From Candidatus Poribacteria bacterium (GTDB lineage Bacteria; Poribacteria; WGA-4E; WGA-3G), in contig JAJEAG010000013.1 of the NCBI GenBank assembly GCA_022824265.1, positions 33,928 to 97,927 on the forward strand: 64,000 nucleotides of DNA, written 5' to 3'. The number at the start of each line of letters is the position of its first letter. Within the stretch, counting starts at the first letter, position 1. This document shows, in pieces, positions 7,619-17,108 of this stretch. The notes under the pieces are model-generated. The model was not told where the DNA came from. It saw nothing but the letters and a program-made list of their open reading frames with translations, and ran no database searches. The position numbers and the translations under genes are program-made.

Positions 7619-8932
7619 ATGATAATAAAAAAGATAGAATCTCGTAGGGCGCGTTGCGGTGTAATAGGACTTGGATATGTTGGCTTGTCTCTTATGGTAG
7701 CAATAGCAAATGCGGGATTTAGAGTCACAGGGATTGATATTTGTCAGCAAAAATTAGAAAGGTTAAAGAACGGCATCTCTGATATTCCTGATGTTCCAGA
7801 TTCAGTACTTGGACCATTTATCGAGTCAGGACAAATCCAGGTAACCGATGATTATAGTGTTTTAAGTGAACTGGACACAGTCAACATTTGCGTGCCGACG
7901 CCATTGAGTGAAAATAAATCACCTGACATGCAATTCATCACTGCAGCGGTACAGCAAATAGCAATGCATTTGCATACTGAGCAACTGATAATACTTGAAA
8001 GCACTACATATCCCGGAACGACGGAAGAAATTATCCTCCCAATGCTGCAAAAAACCGACATAAGTGGCACACTACAGGTTGGTCAAGACTTTTATCTTGC
8101 TTATTCTCCCGAACGTATTGAACCAGGTAATAGCACCTTTTTTATGGCTAACACACCGAAAGTAATCGGTGGTGTTACAACCAAATGCACGCAAATCGCA
8201 AATACTTTCTACGAGCAATATATAAACAAAACCCACACTGTCTCATCACCACGTATTGCTGAAATGGTGAAACTTTTAGAAAATACGTTTCGGAGCGTCA
8301 ATATAGGTCTAATTAATGAAGTAGCATTAATTTGTGATCGGATGGATTTGGATGTGTGGGAAATAATAGATGCTGCTGCCACAAAACCATTTGGTTTTAT
8401 GCCATTCTATCCGGGTCCCGGACCAGGCGGACATTGTATACCAATAGATCCACACTATCTGTCATGGAAAGCACGCACTTATCAATACCATGCACGATTT
8501 ATTGAACTTGCAAGCGAAATCAATAGCAGTATGCCTAAACATGTGCTTGATAAAGTCATTCAGGCATTGAATCAACACCGTAAATCACTAAATGGTTCAA
8601 AAATTCTGGTTATCGGTGTGGCATACAAAAAAGACATTGGAGACATAAGGGAATCGCCTTCATTTGAAGTCATGCGATTAATACTTGACAACGGTGCACA
8701 AATTTTATATCATGATCCTCACGTTTCAAATATTATCCTTGGGGGAGAGGATATCTATCATTCAGAAACGCTTACAAAATCTATAATCGAAAGTGTTGAT
8801 TGTGTTGTAATCCTCACTGATCACAGCAATATAGATTACGAATTAATTGTTAGACATGCTGCTGTAGTAGTGGATACACGTAATGCAACACATTCCATCC
8901 AGCACAGTTCAAGTAATATAATCAAAATTTAA
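7619..8932 (+). CDS. UDP-N-acetyl-hexosamine/UDP-glucose dehydrogenase family protein
   Basis: A nucleotide-sugar 6-dehydrogenase that oxidises a UDP-sugar to the uronate with two NAD+, supplying acidic sugars for LPS or capsule. The Rossmann motif GLGYVG is at 17-22, C273 in the GPGGHCIP motif is the catalytic thiol, and the NAD- and UDP-binding domains are both complete (437 aa). The pattern resembles WbpA/WecC-like UDP-HexNAc dehydrogenases more than Ugd, but the substrate is not certain. The gene starts 4 bp after gmhB without a clear ribosome-binding site, so translational coupling is likely. Confidence 0.9.
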   Translation: MIIKKIESRRARCGVIGLGYVGLSLMVAIANAGFRVTGIDICQQKLERLKNGISDIPDVPDSVLGPFIESGQIQVTDDYSVLSELDTVNICVPTPLSENKSPDMQFITAAVQQIAMHLHTEQLIILESTTYPGTTEEIILPMLQKTDISGTLQVGQDFYLAYSPERIEPGNSTFFMANTPKVIGGVTTKCTQIANTFYEQYINKTHTVSSPRIAEMVKLLENTFRSVNIGLINEVALICDRMDLDVWEIIDAAATKPFGFMPFYPGPGPGGHCIPIDPHYLSWKARTYQYHARFIELASEINSSMPKHVLDKVIQALNQHRKSLNGSKILVIGVAYKKDIGDIRESPSFEVMRLILDNGAQILYHDPHVSNIILGGEDIYHSETLTKSIIESVDCVVILTDHSNIDYELIVRHAAVVVDTRNATHSIQHSSSNIIKI

Positions 8933-9099
8933 TACTAATATTGTATTCATAGAATACATAATTAGGAGGTATCTCAACAATTTTTTTATGGTTAGAAATA
9001 TATAACTTTTTAGTGTCGTTTAGTTAAAATGTTAATGCGTGAGTGTAACATATAACTGAATTGGTATCTATATGAAGAAATAACATTCGGAGGACTCTC

Positions 9100-10677
9100 A
9101 TGACAAAAACTAATATAAAATTAAATATTCAGCAGGATCAACTAAAGTGGTTTCTTGCTATTTTACTAAATGAGAGAGAGATTTCCCAACTACTTAAGCA
9201 ATCAGGTCAGGTCATTGACTTGGACACTTTACAATCATCCTCAAAACAAGAAATATTAAACAGATTCGTAACTGCATTTGTAAAACAATTCCAAATTGAC
9301 GATATCGTTGTAGAACATCTGTCGCAGAAAGCAGCAAGTGCAATTTCACGAGTGGGATTTATGGACGTTGATGAAATATATAATTTCTTTAAAACACCTG
9401 AATCACTATTTGAGACAGGTGAGTTTGAGGAAGTAGTCTGGGCACTGTTAATAGACTCTCGAGAAGATGTTAGTTTACACGGTTATAACTTAATATCACA
9501 AGCTTATGAAAATCGCAAATCACCTAATGACGATAGTGTTCAACAGGATACTCCTAATTTACCAAATCAACCACAAATCACTACATCTGAAAGCCAAGTA
9601 ATTCCTACACAAAATACGAGTGAACTTGGTGTTACTCAGAGCGAAGGAGACAATCAACAAAGTGAACTTGAGCAGCTTGAACAAGCGTTATCAAACCTAC
9701 GAGAACAGTACTCTACTTTAGGTAAAAAGAATAAGAGATTGGAACTGCACTGTCAATATCTATTAGAAGAAAATGAAGTATTAAAAGAAAAAGTTAATAC
9801 ATTTATTGAAAAAGAAAAGGAATTGGTATATCTTCAACAAGAAAACAAAGTTCTTCAGGAAAATTCAGTACTGCACGCTGAAACCAATGATAAGTTGTTA
9901 AACTTAGATGAAGAACATAAACAACTGTTGACAAAGTATGAGGAAATTTCTACACAACTAAATGAACTCGGTCAAATGAAATCTTCAAAAGCAACTTTCA
10001 TGGTTGAGCTTAAGTTAGTTGAAGAAGCGGTTTACAAAGAAAAACAAACATTAGAACAACTTAAAACCGATTTACAACTTCATTTTGACATGATAGAAAA
10101 GTCTCATGACATTTCTCAAAACGCCCTTAATCAAATTCGTCAGACCGTCAATTATATAGATGTGGCGAATGTTGAAATAATTGAGGATAGTGAGATAGAA
10201 TCTGCACAACCGCGTGTAGGGGTTTTTGTGGATGTGCAAAATATGTTTTATGCTGCAAAAGATCGGTTTGAACGTCGAGTTGATTACATCAAACTGCTTG
10301 ACTTGATTGTGGGACCCCGTCAATTAATTACGGCTTATGCATACATTGTACAAATACCCGAAATCAAACAAGGGAATTTTATTTCATTATTAGAACATAA
10401 TGGATATACTATTCGAAGTAAAGATTTACGCTTACGGGGTGATGGTTCTGCCAAAGGCGATTGGGATGTTGGTATCGCTGTAGATGTCGTATCTATGCTT
10501 GGAAAGTTGGATGTGGTTATCTTAGCAAGTGGTGATGGTGATTTTTGCCCGCTTGCTGAACTCATCAAACAACAGAATAAACGCATAGAAGTGGTCGCAT
10601 TTGAGCATAATACATCAATGGACTTACAAACGATGGCTGACCAATTCTTTCCAATCGGTGAGGAATTGTTAATGTAA
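9100..10677 (+). CDS. Coiled-coil protein with C-terminal NYN (LabA/DUF88) nuclease-like domain
   Basis: A 525-aa protein in three parts. Residues 1-150 are a helical, non-membrane domain that I do not recognise. After a Gln/Ser/Thr-rich linker, residues about 185-345 form a long coiled coil rich in Glu, Gln and Leu. Residues about 365-525 are a NYN domain of the LabA type: Asp-containing FVDVQNMFY, the KGDWDVGIAVD segment and ASGDGDF carry the acidic residues expected to bind a metal ion for RNA cleavage. NYN proteins are PIN-like ribonucleases, but the target here is unknown. A clear CGGAGG-like site precedes the ATG. It stands alone after the LPS operon. Confidence 0.85.
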   Translation: MTKTNIKLNIQQDQLKWFLAILLNEREISQLLKQSGQVIDLDTLQSSSKQEILNRFVTAFVKQFQIDDIVVEHLSQKAASAISRVGFMDVDEIYNFFKTPESLFETGEFEEVVWALLIDSREDVSLHGYNLISQAYENRKSPNDDSVQQDTPNLPNQPQITTSESQVIPTQNTSELGVTQSEGDNQQSELEQLEQALSNLREQYSTLGKKNKRLELHCQYLLEENEVLKEKVNTFIEKEKELVYLQQENKVLQENSVLHAETNDKLLNLDEEHKQLLTKYEEISTQLNELGQMKSSKATFMVELKLVEEAVYKEKQTLEQLKTDLQLHFDMIEKSHDISQNALNQIRQTVNYIDVANVEIIEDSEIESAQPRVGVFVDVQNMFYAAKDRFERRVDYIKLLDLIVGPRQLITAYAYIVQIPEIKQGNFISLLEHNGYTIRSKDLRLRGDGSAKGDWDVGIAVDVVSMLGKLDVVILASGDGDFCPLAELIKQQNKRIEVVAFEHNTSMDLQTMADQFFPIGEELLM

Positions 10678-10767
10678 ATAATACTCATTTTCGTATTCAC
10701 TTCATGTTTTTCATAGCATAATCTCGTCATTTACCATGTCCTTCCTATGCTTTCTAACCTAAAATTA

Positions 10768-10796
10768 TTGATACCCGATTAATATACACCTATTTA
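10768..10796 (+). promoter_or_regulatory. Predicted promoter of the secreted repeat protein, nearly leaderless
   Basis: TTGATA at 10768-10773 and TATTTA at 10791-10796 are spaced by 17 bp. The predicted start is at about 10803, one base before the ATG at 10804, and no ribosome-binding site is present. Confidence 0.4.
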
Positions 10797-10803
10797 TATT
10801 CTG

Positions 10804-12270
10804 ATGAACGTAATTCCGGTTATATCTCAATTAAAATACAGATTCAAGGTTAGTATCACTGAAATTGTGCTGTCATTTTTTCGGCGAGGTATCCATAGTA
10901 CCATCCTAATTTATCTCATACTATTACTCATCTGTGGTCAATCCACAACCAATTCCGATTGGGATCCAAAAAACAATTTGCCTGTATGTGTAGCAGAAAA
11001 TGAACAATTTTTTCCAGTGTTGACATTTGATGGAAATAAGGGAGTGATAGTCACATGGCGCGATGGACGAAATGGGAATTACGATATCTATGCGCAGAGA
11101 ATTGACATAGATGGTAATATAGTGTGGACACCTGACGGTATCCCTGTATGCGACCAAGCAGCGTCTCAAAGCGCACCTACTATTGTAACAGACATGAAAA
11201 GTGGTGCTATCATTGTTTGGGGTGATACGAGAAATGGTTCTCAAGATAGTTTTGCTCAGCGCGTGGATGCAAACGGCACGAAAATGTGGGAAGCAGATGG
11301 TGTTTCTGTATGTATTGAGCCTACTTTACAAGACGATTTCACAGCAATTTCAGATGGTAACGGAGGCGTAATTGTTGTTTGGGAAGATTGGCGTTCTGGT
11401 AATCAAGACATCTACATACAAAAGATTTCATCAGAAGGAAAAGCTATTTGGAAGAATAACGGAATAGCAGTAGTCCGTAATGAAGGTGACCAATACGACC
11501 CAGCGTTGATCAGCGATGGTAAAGGAGGAGCTATCATTGTGTGGTGGGATATCAGCACCCCCGATTGGAATATCTATGCCCAACACATAGATAGCGATAG
11601 CAACCTGGTGTGGGAATCCCCTAATCCTGTGTGTACAGCAGATGGACATCAAGGTGCTCCATCTATCGTTACTGATGGCAACGGTGGTGCATTCTGTGTT
11701 TGGGCAGACTATAGAAACGATCCAAATTTTTTGACTTCTGCACAACTTTTTGCACAACACATCGCAGCGGATGGTAAACACCTATGGAAAAAGGATGGTA
11801 TACAAATATGTGATCTACCTGTTAATCAGCAACAACACCATACTGTGATTGATGAAAAAGGTGGATTCATCGTTACGTGGTGGGATGATCGGGATGTTTT
11901 TGCTGATATCTATGCGCAACGCGTTAATGTTGAAGGTCAGATAATGTGGGATAAAGTAGGTGTACCTGTATGTATCGAGGGAGGCGTGCAACAGAACCCA
12001 ATGCTCATTTCTGATGGTGCAGGTGGTGCTATCATATACTGGCTTGATTATCGTGAAGATTTCGGGAATACGACTGAAGATGCAATCTATGCCCAACGGA
12101 TTGATGAAAACGGAACTGCACTTTGGCAAGAAAACGGTATTCCAGTCTGTAATGCAGAAAAAGAACAGATTTCGCCAAATGCCATTTCTACAAGCATAGG
12201 TAGTGCAATAGTTGTATGGAGTGATGCCCGTGGAAATGATCACGACATTTATATAAACCGTGTCCAGTAG
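10804..12270 (+). CDS. Secreted beta-propeller-like repeat protein
   Basis: A 488-aa exported protein. A basic N-terminus and a hydrophobic stretch (near 38-52, STILIYLILLLICG) act as a signal or anchor. The rest is about eight copies of a unit of 45-50 residues with the pattern GGxIVxWxDxRxGNxDIYAQRID, then a short linker, xLW and GIPVC. The last copy is incomplete, which would suit a propeller closed by strands from both ends. The single Cys near the end of most units is unusual for a secreted repeat and could be paired. The function is unknown; similar repeats occur in large surface proteins of environmental bacteria. Confidence 0.8.
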   Translation: MNVIPVISQLKYRFKVSITEIVLSFFRRGIHSTILIYLILLLICGQSTTNSDWDPKNNLPVCVAENEQFFPVLTFDGNKGVIVTWRDGRNGNYDIYAQRIDIDGNIVWTPDGIPVCDQAASQSAPTIVTDMKSGAIIVWGDTRNGSQDSFAQRVDANGTKMWEADGVSVCIEPTLQDDFTAISDGNGGVIVVWEDWRSGNQDIYIQKISSEGKAIWKNNGIAVVRNEGDQYDPALISDGKGGAIIVWWDISTPDWNIYAQHIDSDSNLVWESPNPVCTADGHQGAPSIVTDGNGGAFCVWADYRNDPNFLTSAQLFAQHIAADGKHLWKKDGIQICDLPVNQQQHHTVIDEKGGFIVTWWDDRDVFADIYAQRVNVEGQIMWDKVGVPVCIEGGVQQNPMLISDGAGGAIIYWLDYREDFGNTTEDAIYAQRIDENGTALWQENGIPVCNAEKEQISPNAISTSIGSAIVVWSDARGNDHDIYINRVQ

Positions 12271-12297
12271 GCATTATATCATGACTAAACTGGTAAA

Positions 12298-14229
12298 TTA
12301 TTCCAAATCAGCAAGCCGCGTAAGATGCCAATTTGGATCCATTAACGCTTCGTACACTACACCACCTTCAACATTGTCAGGCATCGGTAAACCCAACAGA
12401 TAACAGAGCGTAGGTGCAACATCAACCACGCGTACCTGTCGTTCCAATGCAACACCTTTCCTAACGCCTGCCCCTGAAAGTATAAAGGTAGAATGTTGCC
12501 CACCGATGCCAAAACTGACCGATGGTAACTGCTTCCCATGTGCACCATCAAACTCCGGACGCAATGCATATACAACATCACCGACAAGTTCACCGTGCAA
12601 ATTCAACATCTCTGCATCGGCATTTGTCACTGCTAATGAAAACGGATGCCTTCCTGTTTCCGTATCCTGGTATGCATGAAGTGCTGCAATAATCTCTCGT
12701 TGAGTTGCTTCGTAATCCTCTGCGGGAACTATACCGTTGGGTTCACGACCTTCCAGATTGATGAATATATGTACTAATCCAACATTGAGTGCACGTGTTT
12801 TCGTCCAATCTATTTCACCATTCTCCAACCTAACAATAAATCCAGTTTCTTCCAGAACCTTCTCAATATCAACAGAACGGAATTGATTCGGTGTGCCGCC
12901 GTGGTCAGCACAGATGAGAACTACGGTGTCATCATCTGCCAGTTCAGCGATTCGTCCAATCATATTGTCTACAGATTCATAAGTACGACGCAAACCCTCC
13001 CGACACCTATGAATTGTTTCAGGTGCTGCCCCGCTAATTTCATCTGCTTGGCTAAGAAAGAAATGACTTGCATAATCTGGAGCATGTGTCTCTACCATAA
13101 GAACATCCCAATCATTTTCGTCTGTAAGATATGTGGCAACATCTGCCAAACGTTGGTGGTGATAATCTAACAACTCAAAATAGGTGTCATCGTCCACCTG
13201 TCCGAGTGCGTCTCTTGCTGGGTTCTGCAGGAACGAACCCACGTTCTCGTCAATTGCGGTGGCAATTTCCGCAGGTACAGTATATTCTGATCGGGGCCAA
13301 ATTTGTGGGACGAAAAGTTCAAACGCATCCGCATTTGGTGTTAACGTGACTAACTTCATGCGAACATAACCTTCAACGTCACAACTATCTATATTAAATA
13401 TATCTAACCACCAATCACTCCACTCCCCAACACCAAGATCTGCAACTACCTCATTTGTAGAACGACTGTGACATATCATAATTCTATCGTACCCACTATT
13501 AGATGTAGCATATATTAGTCCATAAAGTGATTTGGGAATTCCGGTTTTACCACGGTTCATGTCCTCTCTACCACGTGCTAAAGGTTGAATAGTGAGTTCT
13601 ACTTCTTGCAATTGCCGTTTTGAATCGGGCAATGTCCCTTCCCACTGACTTGTATCCACTGGTTTTATATCAACCGAATCTATATGTTTTATCTTTTGCA
13701 AAGCACTTGGGTCTAACGTTTCCGGATCCCGTTGTCCACCGATAGGACGTGGTGCCCATTTACCAGATACGAATAGATGATAACCTGCAATTTGGTGATG
13801 ATTAGAAACGCCTGGTCCAGTTCCTTCCACCTGAATACCTGTCTTTACGGTAGGGGGCCAAGACATTTCCCATTTCACAAGAATTGGTTTACCCCCTGCA
13901 CGTTCAACAAGATTCCACAGATATTCCGATTGACACAATCCAGTATTAATCCCCCACACTGTTTGATCAAGTTCTTTACCAACAGCACGTATGTTAAAAT
14001 CCATAACTTTGTGGTTACCAGGCCAAGAACCGGTTGAGAGTGCTGTCCATCCTGGTGGTGTTAATGTTGGAAATACACCCAGCATTGATCGATATACGCC
14101 AGCGTTGCGTAGTCTCGCCATATTTGGAGTGTGTCCCCATTCAATCATGTTATTTACAAGTTCCATGCTTGCACCATCCATACCGATAATGATAGCGCGT
14201 TTAGCAGGGGATAGTTGTGTTCGTTTCAC
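12298..14229 (-). CDS. Type I phosphodiesterase/nucleotide pyrophosphatase family protein
   Basis: A 643-aa alkaline-phosphatase-superfamily hydrolase. The metal-binding and nucleophile region is at the N-terminus (IGMDGASMEL and TLTPPGWTALSTG, in which a Thr is the likely nucleophile), and further metal ligands occur in VETHAPDYASHF and CADHGG. There is no signal peptide, so it is probably cytoplasmic. Start is GTG at 14227-14229, with AAGGAG upstream, 1 bp after the polX stop. The substrate is unknown; the family hydrolyses phosphodiester or pyrophosphate bonds of nucleotides or lipids. Confidence 0.87.
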   Translation of the reverse strand: MKRTQLSPAKRAIIIGMDGASMELVNNMIEWGHTPNMARLRNAGVYRSMLGVFPTLTPPGWTALSTGSWPGNHKVMDFNIRAVGKELDQTVWGINTGLCQSEYLWNLVERAGGKPILVKWEMSWPPTVKTGIQVEGTGPGVSNHHQIAGYHLFVSGKWAPRPIGGQRDPETLDPSALQKIKHIDSVDIKPVDTSQWEGTLPDSKRQLQEVELTIQPLARGREDMNRGKTGIPKSLYGLIYATSNSGYDRIMICHSRSTNEVVADLGVGEWSDWWLDIFNIDSCDVEGYVRMKLVTLTPNADAFELFVPQIWPRSEYTVPAEIATAIDENVGSFLQNPARDALGQVDDDTYFELLDYHHQRLADVATYLTDENDWDVLMVETHAPDYASHFFLSQADEISGAAPETIHRCREGLRRTYESVDNMIGRIAELADDDTVVLICADHGGTPNQFRSVDIEKVLEETGFIVRLENGEIDWTKTRALNVGLVHIFINLEGREPNGIVPAEDYEATQREIIAALHAYQDTETGRHPFSLAVTNADAEMLNLHGELVGDVVYALRPEFDGAHGKQLPSVSFGIGGQHSTFILSGAGVRKGVALERQVRVVDVAPTLCYLLGLPMPDNVEGGVVYEALMDPNWHLTRLADLE

Positions 14230-14230
14230 C

Positions 14231-15991
14231 TTATAACTCCTTCTTCAAAGTCTTACGTAATTTCTCTAATGGGTATGTATTGATGACATCCTCTTTTGTT
14301 AAACCGCTACGACGTGCAACATTTACGCCATACTTATACCTTTCCGCCTCTGGTATTGAGTGGGCATCTGTATTTACAGATATTAACACCCCCGCGTCTT
14401 TTGCTAAACGGATATATTCTGGTCCTAAATCCAACCGACTGGGAGAACCGTTTATTTCCAAAACAGTATCGTTTTCTGCAGCTGCAGCGATTATTTCATC
14501 AATGTTAATCGGATACATAGGTCGCTTACAAAGTAACCGTCCCGTTGGGTGTCCGATTATCATAACATACGGATTTTCAATCGCACGAATCACACGTTTT
14601 GTCATCTTAACTTCAGATAACGTGAATTGACTATGTACACTTGCAACAACGATATCAAGTTGTGCCAGAATTTCATCTGGGAAATCAAGCGTTCCATCTC
14701 TTCGAATATCCACTTCAGATCCAGCTAAAATGGTGATACCTTCGGTTGTTGCATCCACCTCACGCACCTGTTTTATCTGTTCTAACAACCGTTTTTGATC
14801 CAATCCATTTGCTACGGTAGAGGAAACAGAATGATCCGTAATAGCGTAATATTCAAGCCCACGTTTTATAGCAGATTCAACCATTTCACTGAGTGTATGT
14901 GTTCCATCACTCCAATCCGTGTGTGTATGTAAATCGCCTCTTATATCACTGTATTCTATAAGTTTAGGCAATCTACCATCTAATGCTAACCTAACAGTAT
15001 CAGGAAATTGTCTCAGCTCCGGTTCAATATACGACATTCCAATCTTCTCGTATATTTCTGTCTCAGTTTTATGCAGTGTTTCTTCCCAATATTCTGTTTT
15101 ACCATCCTGATTTTCGACATTGATTAGTGTATTCGTTGGGAAAGCACGGAGATGTTCACTTGTCGGAGTTGTTAAGAACATAACTGCAGCAAACTCAGCA
15201 GATGAACTCAGGTAGATAGTCACTGGAAAACCATTGTCAACATTTAGGTGTATTTTTGTCAACGGATGCAACAATGGATTAGTGGAATTGTCCTGTGCAT
15301 CAATAATTTGTGTTGTAAGCGGTTGATTATGTGTTGTTATTATTTCAATAAGAGCATCATAAGTTGTTTTAATATCTTCTGCACATTCCACTACCATTTC
15401 AATACTACGACATATCTCCTCCCGTCGTCGAATATCACCTGTAAATTCATGACGTGTTATCGATACACAATGACTAACAATATCAGATAGATGGTGACTT
15501 AGATCTAAACACCGTGCAAAAATACGTGCCTCACGGTATGTCATTAGGAATTCCAAACTTTTGGCTAAGGATGAAATAGTCTTTTTTCCAAATCCTTTTA
15601 TACCCTCAAGTCTACCATTTTCAAGTGCTTCTGAAAATTGTTTTAGATTCTTAATATTGAAATCGTTATACAGTCGGCTTGCTGTTTTTTCTCCAACCCC
15701 ACTAAGTTTCAATAGATCAAGGGCTTCAATCCCAATTTCTGCTATAAGTTTTTCATAGGCTTGACAGGTTCCTGTATCAAGTATTTCTTGAGTCTTTTCC
15801 TCAATTGTCTTCCCAATTCCTGCAATATTTTGAAATTTACCTTCATTAATTAACTCACTAACATCAACAGACAAGTCCTCTATGATGTCTGCGGCTTTGT
15901 CATAAGATCTTGTGCGAAAAGGTGAATCTCCTCTGATTTTCATCAGATTTCCTATGTTTCTAAAAATAACGCTAATTTCTATATTTCTCAT
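14231..15991 (-). CDS. polX: PolX-like protein with intact PHP nuclease and degenerate polymerase core
   Basis: A 586-aa protein with the PolX layout: N-terminal helix-hairpin-helix 8-kDa domain (GIGKTIEEK and LSGVGEKTA motifs, residues 55-150), a family X polymerase core, and a C-terminal PHP domain from about 345. The PHP metal ligands look intact (DLHTHTDWSDG, ITDHS, VASVHSQ, IGHPTG, NTDAH), so 3'-5' exonuclease or AP-endonuclease-like activity is plausible. In the polymerase motif GDIRR (185-189), however, the two catalytic Asp expected at 196 and 198 are Ser and Glu. The protein may therefore be a nuclease without polymerase activity. It acts in DNA repair in the cytoplasm. Confidence 0.88.
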   Translation of the reverse strand: MRNIEISVIFRNIGNLMKIRGDSPFRTRSYDKAADIIEDLSVDVSELINEGKFQNIAGIGKTIEEKTQEILDTGTCQAYEKLIAEIGIEALDLLKLSGVGEKTASRLYNDFNIKNLKQFSEALENGRLEGIKGFGKKTISSLAKSLEFLMTYREARIFARCLDLSHHLSDIVSHCVSITRHEFTGDIRRREEICRSIEMVVECAEDIKTTYDALIEIITTHNQPLTTQIIDAQDNSTNPLLHPLTKIHLNVDNGFPVTIYLSSSAEFAAVMFLTTPTSEHLRAFPTNTLINVENQDGKTEYWEETLHKTETEIYEKIGMSYIEPELRQFPDTVRLALDGRLPKLIEYSDIRGDLHTHTDWSDGTHTLSEMVESAIKRGLEYYAITDHSVSSTVANGLDQKRLLEQIKQVREVDATTEGITILAGSEVDIRRDGTLDFPDEILAQLDIVVASVHSQFTLSEVKMTKRVIRAIENPYVMIIGHPTGRLLCKRPMYPINIDEIIAAAAENDTVLEINGSPSRLDLGPEYIRLAKDAGVLISVNTDAHSIPEAERYKYGVNVARRSGLTKEDVINTYPLEKLRKTLKKEL

Positions 15992-16048
15992 CTGATGTAA
16001 TGCCTATTAATTAACTTCAAATGTAGTTGAAGCATTGCATATAAAAAA

Positions 16049-16116
16049 TCGGTTATCGTCTGAATAGATTCGTTCATTTTGATAACCGAAATCCCATGTA
16101 ACATTATTAATAATGT
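16049..16116. repeat. Palindromic intergenic region between ftsX and polX
   Basis: A 9-bp inverted repeat (TCGGTTATC at 16049-16057 with 16081-16089) is followed by a perfect 16-bp palindrome at 16101-16116 (ACATTATT and its complement). These could act as transcript ends or as a protein-binding site; neither hairpin is followed by a T-run on the minus strand. Confidence 0.45.
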
Positions 16117-16154
16117 ATTGTGTCCACATTTCACATAAATGAAATTAGAACACA

Positions 16155-17030
16155 TTATATTGATACAATTTTTTTGTGAGTCTTAGCATACTTTTTATAT
16201 GCTGTTACACCTGCAAACATACCAATAATCATACCTGAAGAAACAACAGCGGTGAGTTGATACAAAGGAAGGAACTCAAGAACTCCCAGTTGAAAAGTAA
16301 ACAGACAGTAGAGTAGATAGAAACAGACAAGTCCCATTGTTGTTCCACAGAACCCGATAAAGATGCCTTGTATGAGAAATGGAATTCGGAGATAGCCTCG
16401 CGTAGCACCAATATGGTTTAGCAGTTGTATTTCTTTATGTCGGGTCCTACCAGTTTTCAGGACTGATGCACGTATAAGTAGTAATGTGATTATTACTGTA
16501 ATTACAATGGTGGCAATAGTTGTCCGGTATGTCTGATGATATATATCAGTGAGAATCCCATGTCCTGTTAACACAACATCATCAATTTTTTCATCGGATT
16601 CGATATCATAGGCGATTTCTTCAAGTTTTTTTCTCGATAAATTTGGTGTCTTAAAATATATCTCTAAGGATGCAGGAAAAGGATTACTACCGGAATATCC
16701 GCTCTTTATTAAAGCACCAAGAGAACCAAACTGTTTCTCGGCACGGTTCAGGTTTTCTTCCTTTGAAATGTATTCAATGTAAAAGATATTGTTATTCTTC
16801 TGGATTTGGTCCGCAAAAATCTGTGCATCTTCTTCAGCAACTGTATCGTTTGCATACGCGATGAGCGGGGCAACAGTTTTTCTTAGTGATAGCTCCTTAT
16901 ATAAAGTATTGTGATTAAATAGAAATGCATTCAGGATTAAAATAAAAAAAGCAAGCGCAATGATGCTAAATAAATTGTGTAATCCGGTTCGTGCTATATG
17001 AACAAAGGCATTTTGTATCTGATATCGCAT
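16155..17030 (-). CDS. ftsX: Cell-division ABC permease FtsX
   Basis: A 291-aa inner-membrane protein with the FtsX topology: one N-terminal helix (about 20-40), a periplasmic domain of roughly 130 residues, then three C-terminal helices (about 175-195, 215-245, 255-280). Family members couple FtsE to activation of periplasmic peptidoglycan hydrolases at the septum. It lies 78 bp downstream of ftsE on the same strand. The periplasmic segment with SGSNPFPASLEIYFK is typical of FtsX. Confidence 0.88.
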   Translation of the reverse strand: MRYQIQNAFVHIARTGLHNLFSIIALAFFILILNAFLFNHNTLYKELSLRKTVAPLIAYANDTVAEEDAQIFADQIQKNNNIFYIEYISKEENLNRAEKQFGSLGALIKSGYSGSNPFPASLEIYFKTPNLSRKKLEEIAYDIESDEKIDDVVLTGHGILTDIYHQTYRTTIATIVITVIITLLLIRASVLKTGRTRHKEIQLLNHIGATRGYLRIPFLIQGIFIGFCGTTMGLVCFYLLYCLFTFQLGVLEFLPLYQLTAVVSSGMIIGMFAGVTAYKKYAKTHKKIVSI

Positions 17031-17108
17031 TGTATTTTTATCTTATTCTATATTATTCACTATCTGATGTAATACCTAATCTAAATCCTAAATTAATATG
17101 AAATTCGG

